64,000 nucleotides of DNA. Source: Enoplolaimus lenunculus. Lineage: Eukaryota > Nematoda > Enoplea > Enoplida > Thoracostomopsidae. The stretch is taken from contig JASANG010003362.1 in the NCBI GenBank assembly GCA_030248215.1, forward strand, positions 22,044 to 86,043. The letters are read 5' to 3'. Below the pieces are notes generated by a model. That model worked only from the letters and a program-made list of their open reading frames with translations, did not search any database and had not been told where the DNA came from. Below, in pieces: positions 34,380 through 45,539 of the stretch (position 1 is the first letter of the stretch; each line of letters starts with the position of its first letter). Made by a program: the position numbers and the translations under genes.

Positions 34380-37300
34380 TTAAAACAACAACAGCAAAAT
34401 TTTGTTTACTTTAAGTGCCTTCTCAGAATTGACAGTATCCGATCGAGAACTAGAAGCTATAGCCATTGCTTTGACACTTTTAGTACGCGGCGGCGGAACA
34501 GGGGCATTCTCCTCACAGGAAGATATAGTGCCATTTCCGTTAGTCGTTGCCACACCTCGCGGGTCCAAATCCACCGTATCTGTAAGCGCATTTTGATCTG
34601 GTTGTTTGATCACACTAGTATCGCCAGCGACGAAATCCTTTTGATTTTCTCGTTTATTCACACTTGCCGATGTGGCTACAGTTTCATCTCTCCGTTTGCC
34701 CGATACTTTTTCATGTTTCCGTTTGTCCAACGTTGTTGTGGTCGTTTTTTCATCCTTAGGATCCATGGGCTTAGAATTACCACTATTCGCACACGTCAAT
34801 GACCGACGACGGCGTTCAGTCCCACCGCTGCTACTAGTACTGTTCCGGCTCGGACTAGGCAGTGTTTTCATTTCTGACTTTAGCGAGGAATTTGATTTCT
34901 CTGACTGCCGGCGCCGCATAATAGTCAGCGAATAAGTTTTCGGACTATTGCTGCCAGTATCCGTAGTGGCTATTTTTATTTTGCTAATATTCGGCGTCGC
35001 ACTACTTCCACGCGATTCGACAGTTGAATCAAAAGAAGATCGACCAAAGTTTAAGAACTTTGACGCTGCACTCCGTGGTTTCACTGCTGGTTTCGATTTA
35101 TTGTTTTTGTTATTGTCGCGCGATACACTTGACTTCACAGATGTTGAGGAACACTGCGATGCGTTTGCTGCAGTCTCTGTTGACCGACGCAACAGTATCT
35201 ACAAAAATTAGCCATTTACGCATGGTGCGAGCCCAAATTTGTAGTAATAGTAAAAGTAAAAACGCCAGGTATAAAAATATGGTAGAAATTAGGAAAATAC
35301 ATCGCATATTTGTCTCAAAAATCAGAAAATATGTTTAATGAGGAGTTTACGGAAATTTTAATTACATGTTTTCAGAAACTTGAAATAATCTGAAAAATTG
35401 GTCATTAACGAGATTTATTTGTGAAAATTAAACTGGATTGTTAGATGAATCAGGTTCTAAATAATTTGATATATATGTATATTAATGGGTATTTAGCCAT
35501 GCAGGGTTAAATATGTGCAACATAACATAGCCAGCGCGTATTACGGCTACTGCTTTTCTGATTCGTTTTAAACCAGCCTTATATTCTATATCCGACTAGT
35601 GTCGGACATGACTGAGCTCAACTTTTATATCGTCTAATCATGCAGCTAAAAGCTCGAAGCGATAACCAACACCAAAACTGTCACCAGCAACACTGCACAC
35701 CAAACAAGTAAGCTTACGTAAGTATAATAACTATACTGATGGAACGATTCAAGCATGCATAATAGGCAAAGTTTCGTGCAATACAGTTTACTAGTAAACA
35801 AGACCGCAGCCGTGAGGTTTTAGGTGCCTCCCCTCCCTTTTCTATTTTTCCGATAGCCTACACGAACTTTTACCGGCGTTGAAACAAGAAACCCTTCTTG
35901 AAAACTTTTGTACAACGTAAACCACCTTTTCCAAGATCCTGGCTACGCCTCTGCTGGAAAGTAAGGTAGGCAATGAGTGGCAAAAAAGCGAGCCCGCAGT
36001 TATACGTAATTAAATAATACACAACTACAACCAGTAATTATATATCGCTCCTACAACTACTATACGGATCGTACAACCTGCATAGTTGTTGTTTTCGTTT
36101 TCAGTATTCCCTTTGCAACATATTTTCTTACTTCAAGCTTACAACATTTCGGCCACTAACTAAAACTGAAACTAGTTTCCCTAAATATAAAACTATTATT
36201 TTCCTAGTCAAAAATTGACGTACCCGCGGAGATACTTTTGTACTATTTGCCGTCGCGGAACCTGAACCGGCTTTCTTCACAAGTTGCTCGGTATACGCTG
36301 GCGGAGATGACCTATCCAAACCGCTATCGTCGTTACTATCACTATCCACACCTATAGGCGCACTGTTTGCATCCGAAGAATCACAATTTGCGGCGGTCGT
36401 GGTAGTGCTGTTTGAGTTACTGCTTGCAACACTACTGCTAGTGCTCGCGTTTGTTGTTGTTGTTGTTGTTGTTGTTGTGGTCGTTATAACCTTGCCAGAT
36501 TCTGATGTTGTTATTGTTGTTGTATCAGAATGTGTTGAATTATGATCGTCTCGTTCGTCTTCGTCTGAGTTCGAAACTGAAATAGCCGGACCATCAGTAG
36601 TATCATACGCACTAGGGCCATCGACAGTAATTGGAGCTCCACATCGGCCTCCTGGCGGCGCAGATGCAATGCCTCGTCTTGCAATCTTGTCCACCGCCGT
36701 ATTTGAGTCTGTTGTACTTGACGTCTTACCACACGGCGAGCCGCCACCGGACTGATTTTGACCGTCGTGTTTTAGTTTATCAATAATTTGTTCAATCAAA
36801 AAACGACTGAAATATTTAAACCACTAACTGTAATATTTAATTAATAACTACCCATACTAGCAGCTGCGGGATGCAACCAGAATTTCGATTCCGATTCAAG
36901 ACGAGTTTGTATTCCGATTCTTATTGCACAATAAATCGAAATAGGAATTTTGAAATTTTAATTTTAACCTTACTTGTTGTGATACGTTGCATAAAAAATT
37001 TCCGTTATTTATCTATTAAATTGCTTTCGATGAATTAACTTATCAATAACTGATTGTAGTTTAGCTTTACAGAAGCAAAAATCATCGCCAATTTGTTCAT
37101 GTGACCTTTATGAAAATTGTCGCCAGCCAACAGACACCGTAAATCAACGTTATATTTCTCAATACAAATTATTCGTACAGTAACAAAATTTCTAGTTCCG
37201 GTTTCTATTCCGATTACAATTCCGGTATGAATTTACTGTTCCATTTCCGGTATAATGCAGTTCCGCTTTGCACTATGAGTAGCTGCACTGTCGTTTGTAT

Positions 37301-40300
37301 AAAGCCCTATCCCCTACCAGTTAGCAATAGTTTCTCACACTTACACAACCGAACCAAATCAGCTCCAAAACTTAAACTTTGCATTGCGGTTGCACACAAC
37401 CAATGTGAAAACTATGCCAAATTTCGAAGCACTTTATTCATTAATTGGAAAGTTACAAGAACTATCGCTAACTGGCGACTAATTCTGCAGACACCTAAGA
37501 ATATGCGACAAGCAATTAATACAACTTAAACTGTTCAAAAATGTGTTACTAAAATACAATCTTTAACATCCCGCAAGACAAAAATGCTTTTATTTAAAAT
37601 GCACTCTTTCAAAACCAAAACCACGTTAAATATTGATTTTTAACACAACGGTCGATTAACTTAAATACAGCTAAAGCATCGCCGTTATGAGTAACAAGTG
37701 TTAAATTTCAAACATGTCTCCTAATGTGACACGCTAAAAACACGTACAGGCCGTGTATGCCGGCTCCGGGCGGCAAATTAGCGATATCTTGCTGAATAAG
37801 GTACCGAAAAACAAATTCATAATCGAGGTCATCAACACCATCACATTTTGCGGCCATACCTTAAACAAAACATGAAACATGTGCATATCTAGCTGCTAAG
37901 ATATTTGATTGTTGAGTAGTTGCGTAGGGTATACTATAGTTGTGTTACTAAAACTAAGCAAATCTTATTAGTTTTGCAGTGCTCCAAACCGAGAAATGTT
38001 AGCGCGAGAAATTAACTACGACTGTCGCTCGCTGAAAAACTTTTCAGAGCAAATTAAATCCGAAGGTTCTAACCTATAAACTAATTTGCAGTTAGCTTAG
38101 TTGACAAGACAAAACTAGGACTTTTTAAAATTATAACACAATATCAGGTCACCATTTTACAAACGAGCTCTTAATATAACCGAGTTTAAACTGTGACGTA
38201 GATAGATAGACAGTTGGTCCGTTACACAGTCTTTGAAAACTAGTTGAGCGAAGCTCGGAGTTTCGCGCAGCGTTTTATGTTTTGTACTCTGGGGTCGAAA
38301 GGTGCATGTCCGTCCGTCCATCTGTCCGTCCGAAAAGAATCTTGGGAACAGCTGAACCGATTTTGATAGCAATATCCTGGGGTGTTAACCTAGCATTGGG
38401 GTTTTAAAGTTTTAAGCCGTTTATTAGCTAAAGACAAATCTGCATAATTAATTAAGCCTAAATTAGGACTTAGCTAATTTGCATATTAGCTTAATTCACT
38501 AGACAAAAAAGGACTTTTCAAATTATTTCAATAGTTATGAGTGGTTACTGAATTGGGCGCGACAAATCTAAATAAACTGTTTACTAACCTCCAAAACCAA
38601 TAATTGTGTAGTTAGCTAATAGATAATTTGCATATTAGCATAGTTTATAAGCCTAAATTAGACTTTTTAAAATATTTCACTAATTACTAAGGTTAAAAGC
38701 AATGTAATTTCAGCACTAAAGGGTTTTTAGGTTTGAGGAATTTGAATAAATTGTGCACAAACATCCATAACCAATAATTGAATAGTTAGCTAATAACTAA
38801 TTTGTATGTTAGCTTAATTTACAAGACAAAACTATGACTTTTTAAAATATTTGAATAATTATTAGGGTTTACTGAAGGTTTTTGGGTGCGGGGAATCTGA
38901 ATAAGTTGTTTACAAACCTCTAAAACCGATAATTGAATAGTTAGCTAATAGTTAATTTGCTTATTAGCTTAATTCACAAGACAAAACTAGGACTTTTTAA
39001 ATTAATTCAATAATTATTAGTGTTTACTAAAGGTTTTTTAGTGCAGGGAATCTGACTAAATTGTTTACTAACCTCCAAAACCAATAATTGAGTAGTTAGC
39101 TTATAGATAATTTGCATATTAGCAGTATATAAGCCTAAATTAGGACTTTTTACAATATTTCACTAATTATTAAGGTTAAAAGCAATATAATTTCAGCACT
39201 AAAGAGTTTTTAGGTTTGAGAAATTTGAATAAATTGTGCACAAGCATCCAAAACCAATAATTGAGTAGTTATCTAATAAATAATTTGCATATAAGCATAA
39301 TTGATAAGCTTAAATTAGGCGTGTTTTGCAACATTTCACTAATTATTAGGGTTACAAGCAATCTAATTTCAGCAATAACGGGTTTTTGGGCGCGAGGAAT
39401 GTGAATAAATTGTCTACAAACCTTCAAAACCGATTATCAAATAGGTAGCTAATAGCTATTTTGCATATTTGCTTAATTGATAATCCTAAATAATGGCTTT
39501 TTAAATTATTTCTCAAATTATTAGGTTTACTTTAGGGTTTTTGAGTGCGAGGAATCTGAATGAATTCTTTACAAACAAACCATCAAAGCCAATAAATGAA
39601 TAGTTGGGTCATAACTAATTTGCATGTTAGCTTAACTGCTTACGTGTGTTAGAGCTTCGCTCAATACACATGCACTCCCACTATGACTGGTACATATGCT
39701 TATTTAGAAGTTGACAGTGTCCAGTAACTATTTGTGTTAGTAATCCAACTCTATTCTTATTAAAAATCGCACAATGAAGCTAGTACGTTTTGGTTCCATT
39801 ATACTAAAGAATATCTTTGTATTTCGACAAGTATTTAGCCTTCTGCCATAGCCATCTCTAGTTAGTGTGCGAAATACACCAGTTTTGGATCATATTTTTG
39901 ATCTGTCTTTGTGGTACACTTATAACAGGTTCTGGTCCGATAAACCTCATTTGAGCTCCAGCCTTAGCTAATGCATCAGCCATATCACTTCCCTAATTAG
40001 CTGAATGACTTTTAATCCATGTTAAAAACCTTTTATTTGTCATTGAGAGATCTTGTAGGTGCTTTAAGCCGCTCTTAGTTATTTTGGAATTGCTCCGATT
40101 CCTATCAAGTGCCTAGAGGGCAGCTTGGCTATCCGATCTAAAGACAATTATTTTCTGTTTTCTGATGCGTACAATAAGGCAAGTTTTTGAATTTTAGTCA
40201 AGCTTTTTGATTAACCTTTTGAATTTTAGTCAGAGCTTTCTCATTAACCTTAAAGGACATTTTATGCCACCAAACTAAACAACCATACAACAGTTTTGGG

Positions 40301-43300
40301 AGTATCACAACTTCATACAGCCAAAGAACAGCAGACGCTCGAGTTACCCCCTAGACTTTAATATAACAATATATAGGTCTGAATAAATACCAGAATAGTA
40401 ATGCATTAAAAAGCTGCATGGTCAACCATGCAAACCAACAAAGATCTGCTCACTTTTAATCCTTGATTCAAGTTCTTCACAGAGCGATTTCTCTTCTTCT
40501 AGTGATTCGTCTGTGATTTGGGGTGCACCGGGTAGACTAATGACAATTGCTGACATATTATCACGGGAGCCCTAAATCATAAGTCATTGCTTAATATGAC
40601 CATTACGTCATGTTTTTAAATTACACACCATTTTTAAAATAACTACGTAATACGCAGGGTGCAATCGGAATTCCGATTCCGATTGTTAATACAAATTATC
40701 CGTGCAGTCAAAAATTTTCTAGTTCATGTTCCGATTATAATTCTGGTATAAATTTGCTGTTCCGCATTCCGATTCCGGAGTTTCGCTTTGTACCCTGGTA
40801 ATACAAATACCATACGTATATAACAATATCAAGTGTTTCGAGCTGTATTTACATTATGATTCAAAGAGTGACGTTTTAATGAAAGCAAATTGAACGCGTA
40901 CGAGACAGTCCCAATTGTAACTGAATGGATTTTGACTCGATTACCGGCATGGATCCCAAAACAAATCTTAACAACTCCGACAAACTTATACGCTTGAAAA
41001 GCACAACTCAAAAACTTGTTTTGTAATTTAGCGGTGCGATGTCTTTCCGCCGTATCCGGCGTTGCAACCAGTTAAGAATTTAGGACTGAAATTTCACAGC
41101 CCCACCAACCGAAGTCAAATATGAAATGCAATCCTTAAACTAAGCTGAATGTCATAGACTCCAACATTTCGGCCATGCAGAAACTTTTCAACACATAAAC
41201 TTCTATTCATTTTCACATTGCTGTACGTATATCATAAAAATCATTGCTTCCGTTCAGCGTTTCGTTTCACAACAAAAACATGTCTGTAGAGAGGCAAACC
41301 TTTATTTACCCAACATAAACGTATATAACACATTCCTATAAGAATATCTTTTGGTGCCTGCTACTAGCGGATCCGGCGCCTGCAACCCCGTTCCTGGCCT
41401 CGGCTGGGGCAACTCATATCTAAATCTATTTGGAAATACATATGCAATATGTGATATGTGCATACGGCGAAGATATAGACACATATTGTAGGTCTTACTT
41501 TCGATAAACAAGCATCGAGGACCTGATTGCCAATTTCGCTGAGCGAATTTGTCACACAAAGACGCGAGCGTGCAAAATCGCACACCTCCGTATTTGACAT
41601 AACGTCGTACACACCGTCACACGCCAATAGGATAAACTCATCGTTCGCCTGGTCACGTGCCAACACATCGATATCGGGTTCAGGTGAAACAAGCTGTTCA
41701 GTGGGTCCATAACCGGCGATACTTTTGTACTCGTAGTCGCCAAGTGCACGCGATACCGCAAGCGAGCCGTTCACACGTTGTATAAGCACTGAGCCACCGG
41801 CATTTACGATACGTTCGCGTTCTTTCGGATGAAAGGGTTTGTGATCTTCAGTTGCAAAATGCACGCTTCCCGCACGCGAATGCACTGCCCTGTTAGCAGA
41901 CAATTCGGTCCGTTACAGTTAGCCAATGCCTTACGTACAGCACGCATGTTTAATTCTAGCTTGTGAACAGCACAATTCAAAAAGCTTACTGTCTCGTTAC
42001 GTATATACTTAGACTTAGTTAACAAATGGCTAGCCATTAAACATGATGAACTTTTTTGTTTTTGTCCAAACAAACTGACAATATTTGGTGATTAATATTA
42101 TATACATATTCCGTTAATAAAGCATAAATTCACCTTGAATCACCCAAATTCGCAAAATAAAAATGCGTTGGTGATATTAAAACGGCGACTGCAGTTGAAC
42201 CAGAGCGTTCATTTTCACCACATAATTCAGGTAGTTTGCGCATGTGTTCATCCAGACTGAGAAATCCAGCTTGTAGCGCCAGGCGTACACCTTCTGTGAC
42301 TGTGTCACTATTACATGACGGTGAATTTGAGTCTTTGGAACCTAAATGCACTGTAACACCTAACATTGATTTGAACTGCAAAACGAAGGTTGTTTACCTC
42401 TCGAACTTCCATCGAGTTCGACAAACATTACATTCATAAATAAACCAAATTTTTAACATGTATCTTGTATATATTCGGCGGTACAATTAGACACAAATGT
42501 TAAGGGTCATAACAAAATTAGAATCGTGGTTCGCAAAAAAATGTCAAAATCTGTGGTGCCATTAACAGTTCTGACTCCAAAAAGGTAACTTAATCATTCA
42601 TTGCAATAGAGCTAATATATACTTACCTACGGCTTCAACAACTTTTTGAAAGTCTTCTGTATTCACAATATAATCAAATAGGTGCTGAGAGCTAAAGTGT
42701 GCAACTTTACTGCCAGCATGGCCATCGAATATTGCAAAAAACGCCCAGTCTTCGAATCCAGGGATGTCAAAACCTGAAAATGTGCAAAAAAAACTTTATC
42801 ACTAATGGTTTTAATATCAAGGTGCAACCGAAATTCCGATTCCGATTTTATTTCCTATTCAAATCCAGTTCCGGCTCCAAAATTTTTCATCATTTATAAA
42901 TTGTACTATTGCAATTATTATATATGTGAGAAATTTGCTTACAATTCTGTTAAGTTTCATAACAACCGGTGCTTATATGGCGTGAAAATAATTATGGAAA
43001 CATGAATACGTATATAGCATGCACTTTGAAACAGATAAATAGCATTGATTTAGCGCATACTTGCTACACAAATACTCAGTATTTAAAAGAATGGGCTCTG
43101 AAAATTTCTATTTCCCATTTGTTGAAGCCGCGTGTTTAAAATGCCCATGTCAACAAAAAGATAAAATATTCAGTAATACAGAATACCATAGCCGGATGTT
43201 GATTTTTTTACCGGAGCCATATCCGGTTGCACCCTATACACTACGTCGTAGTATATATACTTGGTGCATAAAACATGTCTTAAAACGTAAGCGTATACCT

Positions 43301-44242
43301 GCATCTGTAAACACCTGGATGATAAGCCAGCTCATTGTCGTTAATATCAGTTTTCAAATATACTTACTCAGCCATATCGCTTACATGGGTAGTCACGGCA
43401 GCAACTCTCATAGTGGCTAACCGCAGCAACCCTTTTAATTAGTCAACGCAAAATTGTGGATTGTGCCATACGTATATATGTTTAATTTTATGTTTTACTT
43501 TACCACATGCTGTAATGTTTTCCAGTTCCCACTAGACACAATGTCTAGATGTCGGAAATCGTTATATATATACGTGCATAAGCATATTTGTAACCAATTT
43601 ACTACTTAAATCTTATGTGCATTGTGCCATACGTATATATCTGTTTAATTTTATGTTTTACTTTACCACATGCTGTAATATTTTCCAGTTCCCACTAGAA
43701 ACCATGTCTAGATGTCGGAAATCGTTATATATACGTGCAAAAGCATTTTTGTTACCGTTTTACTACTTAATTGTTAGAATTTTAACTTTTGCTGAGTAAT
43801 AATAACCTGAAGAGCAGTTGGAATATTCTCAATACGTAGTGCAAAAATTTCCGTTCTGATGAAGCAGGGCTTTGAAAACCGGGGTCCATTACCTGAAAAA
43901 TTTTGGTATGTCTCATCAAACCAGTACTGTTGTGGCTGCCGCAGTGATATTAAGCGCGCAAACTGCCACCATGGCTAGCCATAATGGTGAACGATCATTT
44001 GGTCGCAAGGCTACGACCTTTACACCGACGACAACTATACATATACGTATATACATTCACATAAACATGTAAGAAACATGTGGTAAAATTAAGAATTTAA
44101 AGAACGTGCCAATTTTTGCAACGTGAGCATCTTCCATGTCCACACGCCAGCCTTGCATCGAAGCGATGCCGTATTTCAGGCCAGCACCACCACCAACATC
44201 GTTGACCTTTTCTGTACGCGGTTTATCCAAAAATGCACCCAT
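34380..44242 (-). CDS. PPM1A: PPM1A/PPM1B-type metal-dependent Ser/Thr phosphatase with long disordered tail
   Basis: Eight exons in transcription order: 44242-44110, 42773-42627, 42359-42134, 41889-41499, 40571-40454, 37859-37748, 36806-36224, 35198-34380, about 842 residues. PP2C enzymes dephosphorylate SMAD, p38 and other stress-pathway substrates. The start MGAFLDKP keeps the N-myristoylation glycine. Metal-binding motifs: RVDMEDAH (33-40), [11 protein letters not shown] (Asp about 61), [14 protein letters not shown] and KGSRDNMS; exons 5-7 match the PPM1A C-terminal helices ([16 protein letters not shown]). Human PPM1A ends near residue 382; here exons 7-8 add about 455 residues rich in Ser/Thr/Asn with a run of about 12 Thr and a [10 protein letters not shown]3-ligand-like motif. 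Intron 1 has a GC donor. The exon 2/3 boundary is ambiguous: GTAGGT with acceptor TTTTGCAG (exon 3 from 42375) is also in frame. The last exon contains AAA/GTAAAC near its end, so a further 3' exon cannot be excluded. Confidence 0.92.
36451..36482 (-). repeat. In-frame ACA trinucleotide run coding poly-Thr
   Basis: (GTT)n on the + strand encodes about 12 consecutive Thr in PPM1 exon 7. A nearly pure triplet tract in coding sequence is prone to length variation. Confidence 0.9.
36867..37277. mobile_element. hAT-type MITE, 394/411-bp subfamily, copy B
   Basis: Inside PPM1 intron 6. Starts CGGGATGCAACCAGAATTTC, ends CCGCTTTGCACTATG. Flanks AGCAGCTG and AGTAGCTG match 7/8. Interior aligned with 30982-31375. 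Confidence 0.82.
38080..38135 (+). repeat. Detached fragment of the Helentron-like minisatellite
   Basis: CTAATTTGCAGTTAGCTTAG and GACAAGACAAAACTAGGACT match internal units of the neighbouring copy 3 but lie about 110 bp before its 5' end. Confidence 0.6.
38244..39691 (+). mobile_element. Helentron-like (HINE/DINE-type) element, copy 3 (longest array)
   Basis: In PPM1 intron 5 (37860-40453). 5' end TTGAGCGAAGCTCGGAGTTT, GTCCGTCC stretch, GAACAGCTGAACCGATTTTG, then at least seven internal minisatellite units, versus four or five in the other copies. Ends with GAGCTTCGCTCA, a decayed hairpin (ACTCCCACTATG) and CTGGT. Its 3' end abuts a LINE remnant. Confidence 0.78.
39694..40430 (-). pseudogene. 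5'-truncated LINE remnant: RT thumb and RNase H (I/Jockey-like)
   Basis: Read on the - strand: [17 protein letters not shown] (reverse transcriptase thumb-like, about 40290-40240), then an RNase H domain with [12 protein letters not shown] (about 40150), a WIKSHSAN motif and [14 protein letters not shown] (about 39990-39950), then a downstream [18 protein letters not shown] segment near 39715. Stops interrupt the frame after SDSQAAL, after WIKSHSAN and several times downstream. RNase H plus the TGHCQLNKH-type tail points to the I superfamily. It lies antisense to nothing: same strand as PPM1, within its intron, and its 3' side is cut off at the Helentron-like copy 3. Confidence 0.8.
40655..40797. 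mobile_element. hAT-type MITE, internally deleted copy C
   Basis: In PPM1 intron 4 (40572-41498). Starts CAGGGTGCAATCGGAATTCC, ends TTTCGCTTTGTACCCTG. Flanks GTAATACG and GTAATACA match 7/8. Only 143 bp; it retains the ends of the 394-bp subfamily. Confidence 0.85.
42820..43240. mobile_element. Probable hAT-type MITE in PPM1 intron 1
   Basis: AAGGTGCAACCGAAATTCCG at the left and ATCCGGTTGCACCCTA at the right form family-type inverted ends about 420 bp apart. No target duplication is recognised, so these could be two fragments. Confidence 0.5.
43460..43780. repeat. Tandem duplication, 161-bp unit, in PPM1 intron 1
   Basis: ATTGTGCCATACGTATATAT starts both units (43460, 43621). Shared CTTTACCACATGCTGTAAT and CTAGATGTCGGAAATCGTT. 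Confidence 0.92.
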
Positions 44243-44864
44243 CGCAGTTACTGATCGATAATAATATCTCACTAATCGAAGTCTGCTGCCGACACAGCTT
44301 AGCCAAGTGCGTGCCTACAACACATATATGTTTCTATTAAAGTTCTGACTGAAAGCCAACAGCCCACACTTGCAGCAAACCGGAACTGGACAATGTCGGA
44401 ATCGGGGAAACGAATTTATACTGGAATCAGAACAACAAATTTTGTGACAAAGGTATGATTTGTATTGTCGCATGACTTTTTTGGTTCTGTAAACTGTTCT
44501 CAACCACTGACATGAATGGTAGAGAAGTTCTATACAAAATATCACAAGTAAAATTAAAATTAAAATATCAAAATTCCAATCCAGATCGATTGTGCAATCA
44601 GAACCGGAAATATCGGAATCGGGATACGTGTTGCATCGTCCCATTCATGGTACCCATAGCCAATACGTACCTGTCCTAGCAGCGTTGTGAATTCAAAACG
44701 CAATCATTAAACATTATCTATGAATGTTGCAATCAAATACAAGATAAAACTAAAATCACACAATAGCACAGTCACAGGGTTAAAGAACTACTAATGAGAT
44801 CCATGCAGAAAACAGATACTGAAAAAACAGTTGAAAAATTAGTTTTGCAGAAGCTGAAAGTAGT

Positions 44865-45120
44865 TGGGTTGCAGACATGTTTTAGGTTCTATTTTGACTT
44901 AAATCCGGATTTGACTAAGTCTAAAAGGTTGTCAATAACTTTCTTGCTTGCCAGTTAAGCTGATGGTGGCAGAGATCTGATTTCATAGTTAATTAAATGC
45001 TGCAATGGAACGGGGCACCTCTCAAAATATTCGACTTTTAAAGTTTAAATCAGCTGTCTATCTTAAGTTCAAATTCAACTTATGTCGAAGTCCGACTTAG
45101 GTCATATTTCTGCAACCCAG
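44865..45120. mobile_element. MITE with TGGGTTGCAGA ends
   Basis: Left TTGGGTTGCAGACATG and right complement CTGGGTTGCAGAAATATG, followed on both sides by ACCTAAGTC/TTTAGGTT-like words. No target duplication recognised. Confidence 0.6.
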
Positions 45121-45539
45121 CCAGTGAGTGATGCAAAAATTATTTTAAAATTTGTTATTAACAGAACAACTTAATACGAATGTCAGTATTTCCCGACGCA
45201 ATAGAATACGGTGAGAATTTTGCTTAATTTTGCTACTGGAAATATGATGATCCTAGATCAACCACTACGTCACTTACCTAAAAACTCAATATACATTCGA
45301 ACACTAGCTATGTACGCACCTTCAAGAACAATCCGTTCGACCCAGAAGTCGGGCACGATTAAACCAGCAAAGTGGAAATTTTTCGCACTACTGCTGAAGA
45401 TTTTGTAGGACATCGACGTAGAGTATATCATGATTGCCGTAATGGCCCATGTTACTTTAAAGGGCGTACCGGTTTCTGGTGGGTCTATAACAGAGTAGGT
45501 TTAGATTCTAGATTACATTTTTATAATGTATCCAAATAT

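Larger units (their letters stand above)
42774..44109 (-). other. GC-AG intron 1 of PPM1
   Basis: Exon 1 must end in phase 1 to read ...[26 protein letters not shown], placing the donor at G/GCACGT (44109 downward). The nearby GT (two bases on) breaks frame. The acceptor is ACATTTTCAG. The donor is weaker than the usual GCAAGT. Confidence 0.65.

Noticed and set aside
34402-35338. Open frames on the + strand opposite the PPM1 last exon
   Set aside because: Shadows of the real coding strand: the - strand frame continues the phase of exon 7 across consensus splice sites.
36511-36747. Second - strand frame ([13 protein letters not shown]...)
   Set aside because: Shifted frame inside PPM1 exon 7; only the other frame joins exon 6 and exon 8 in phase.
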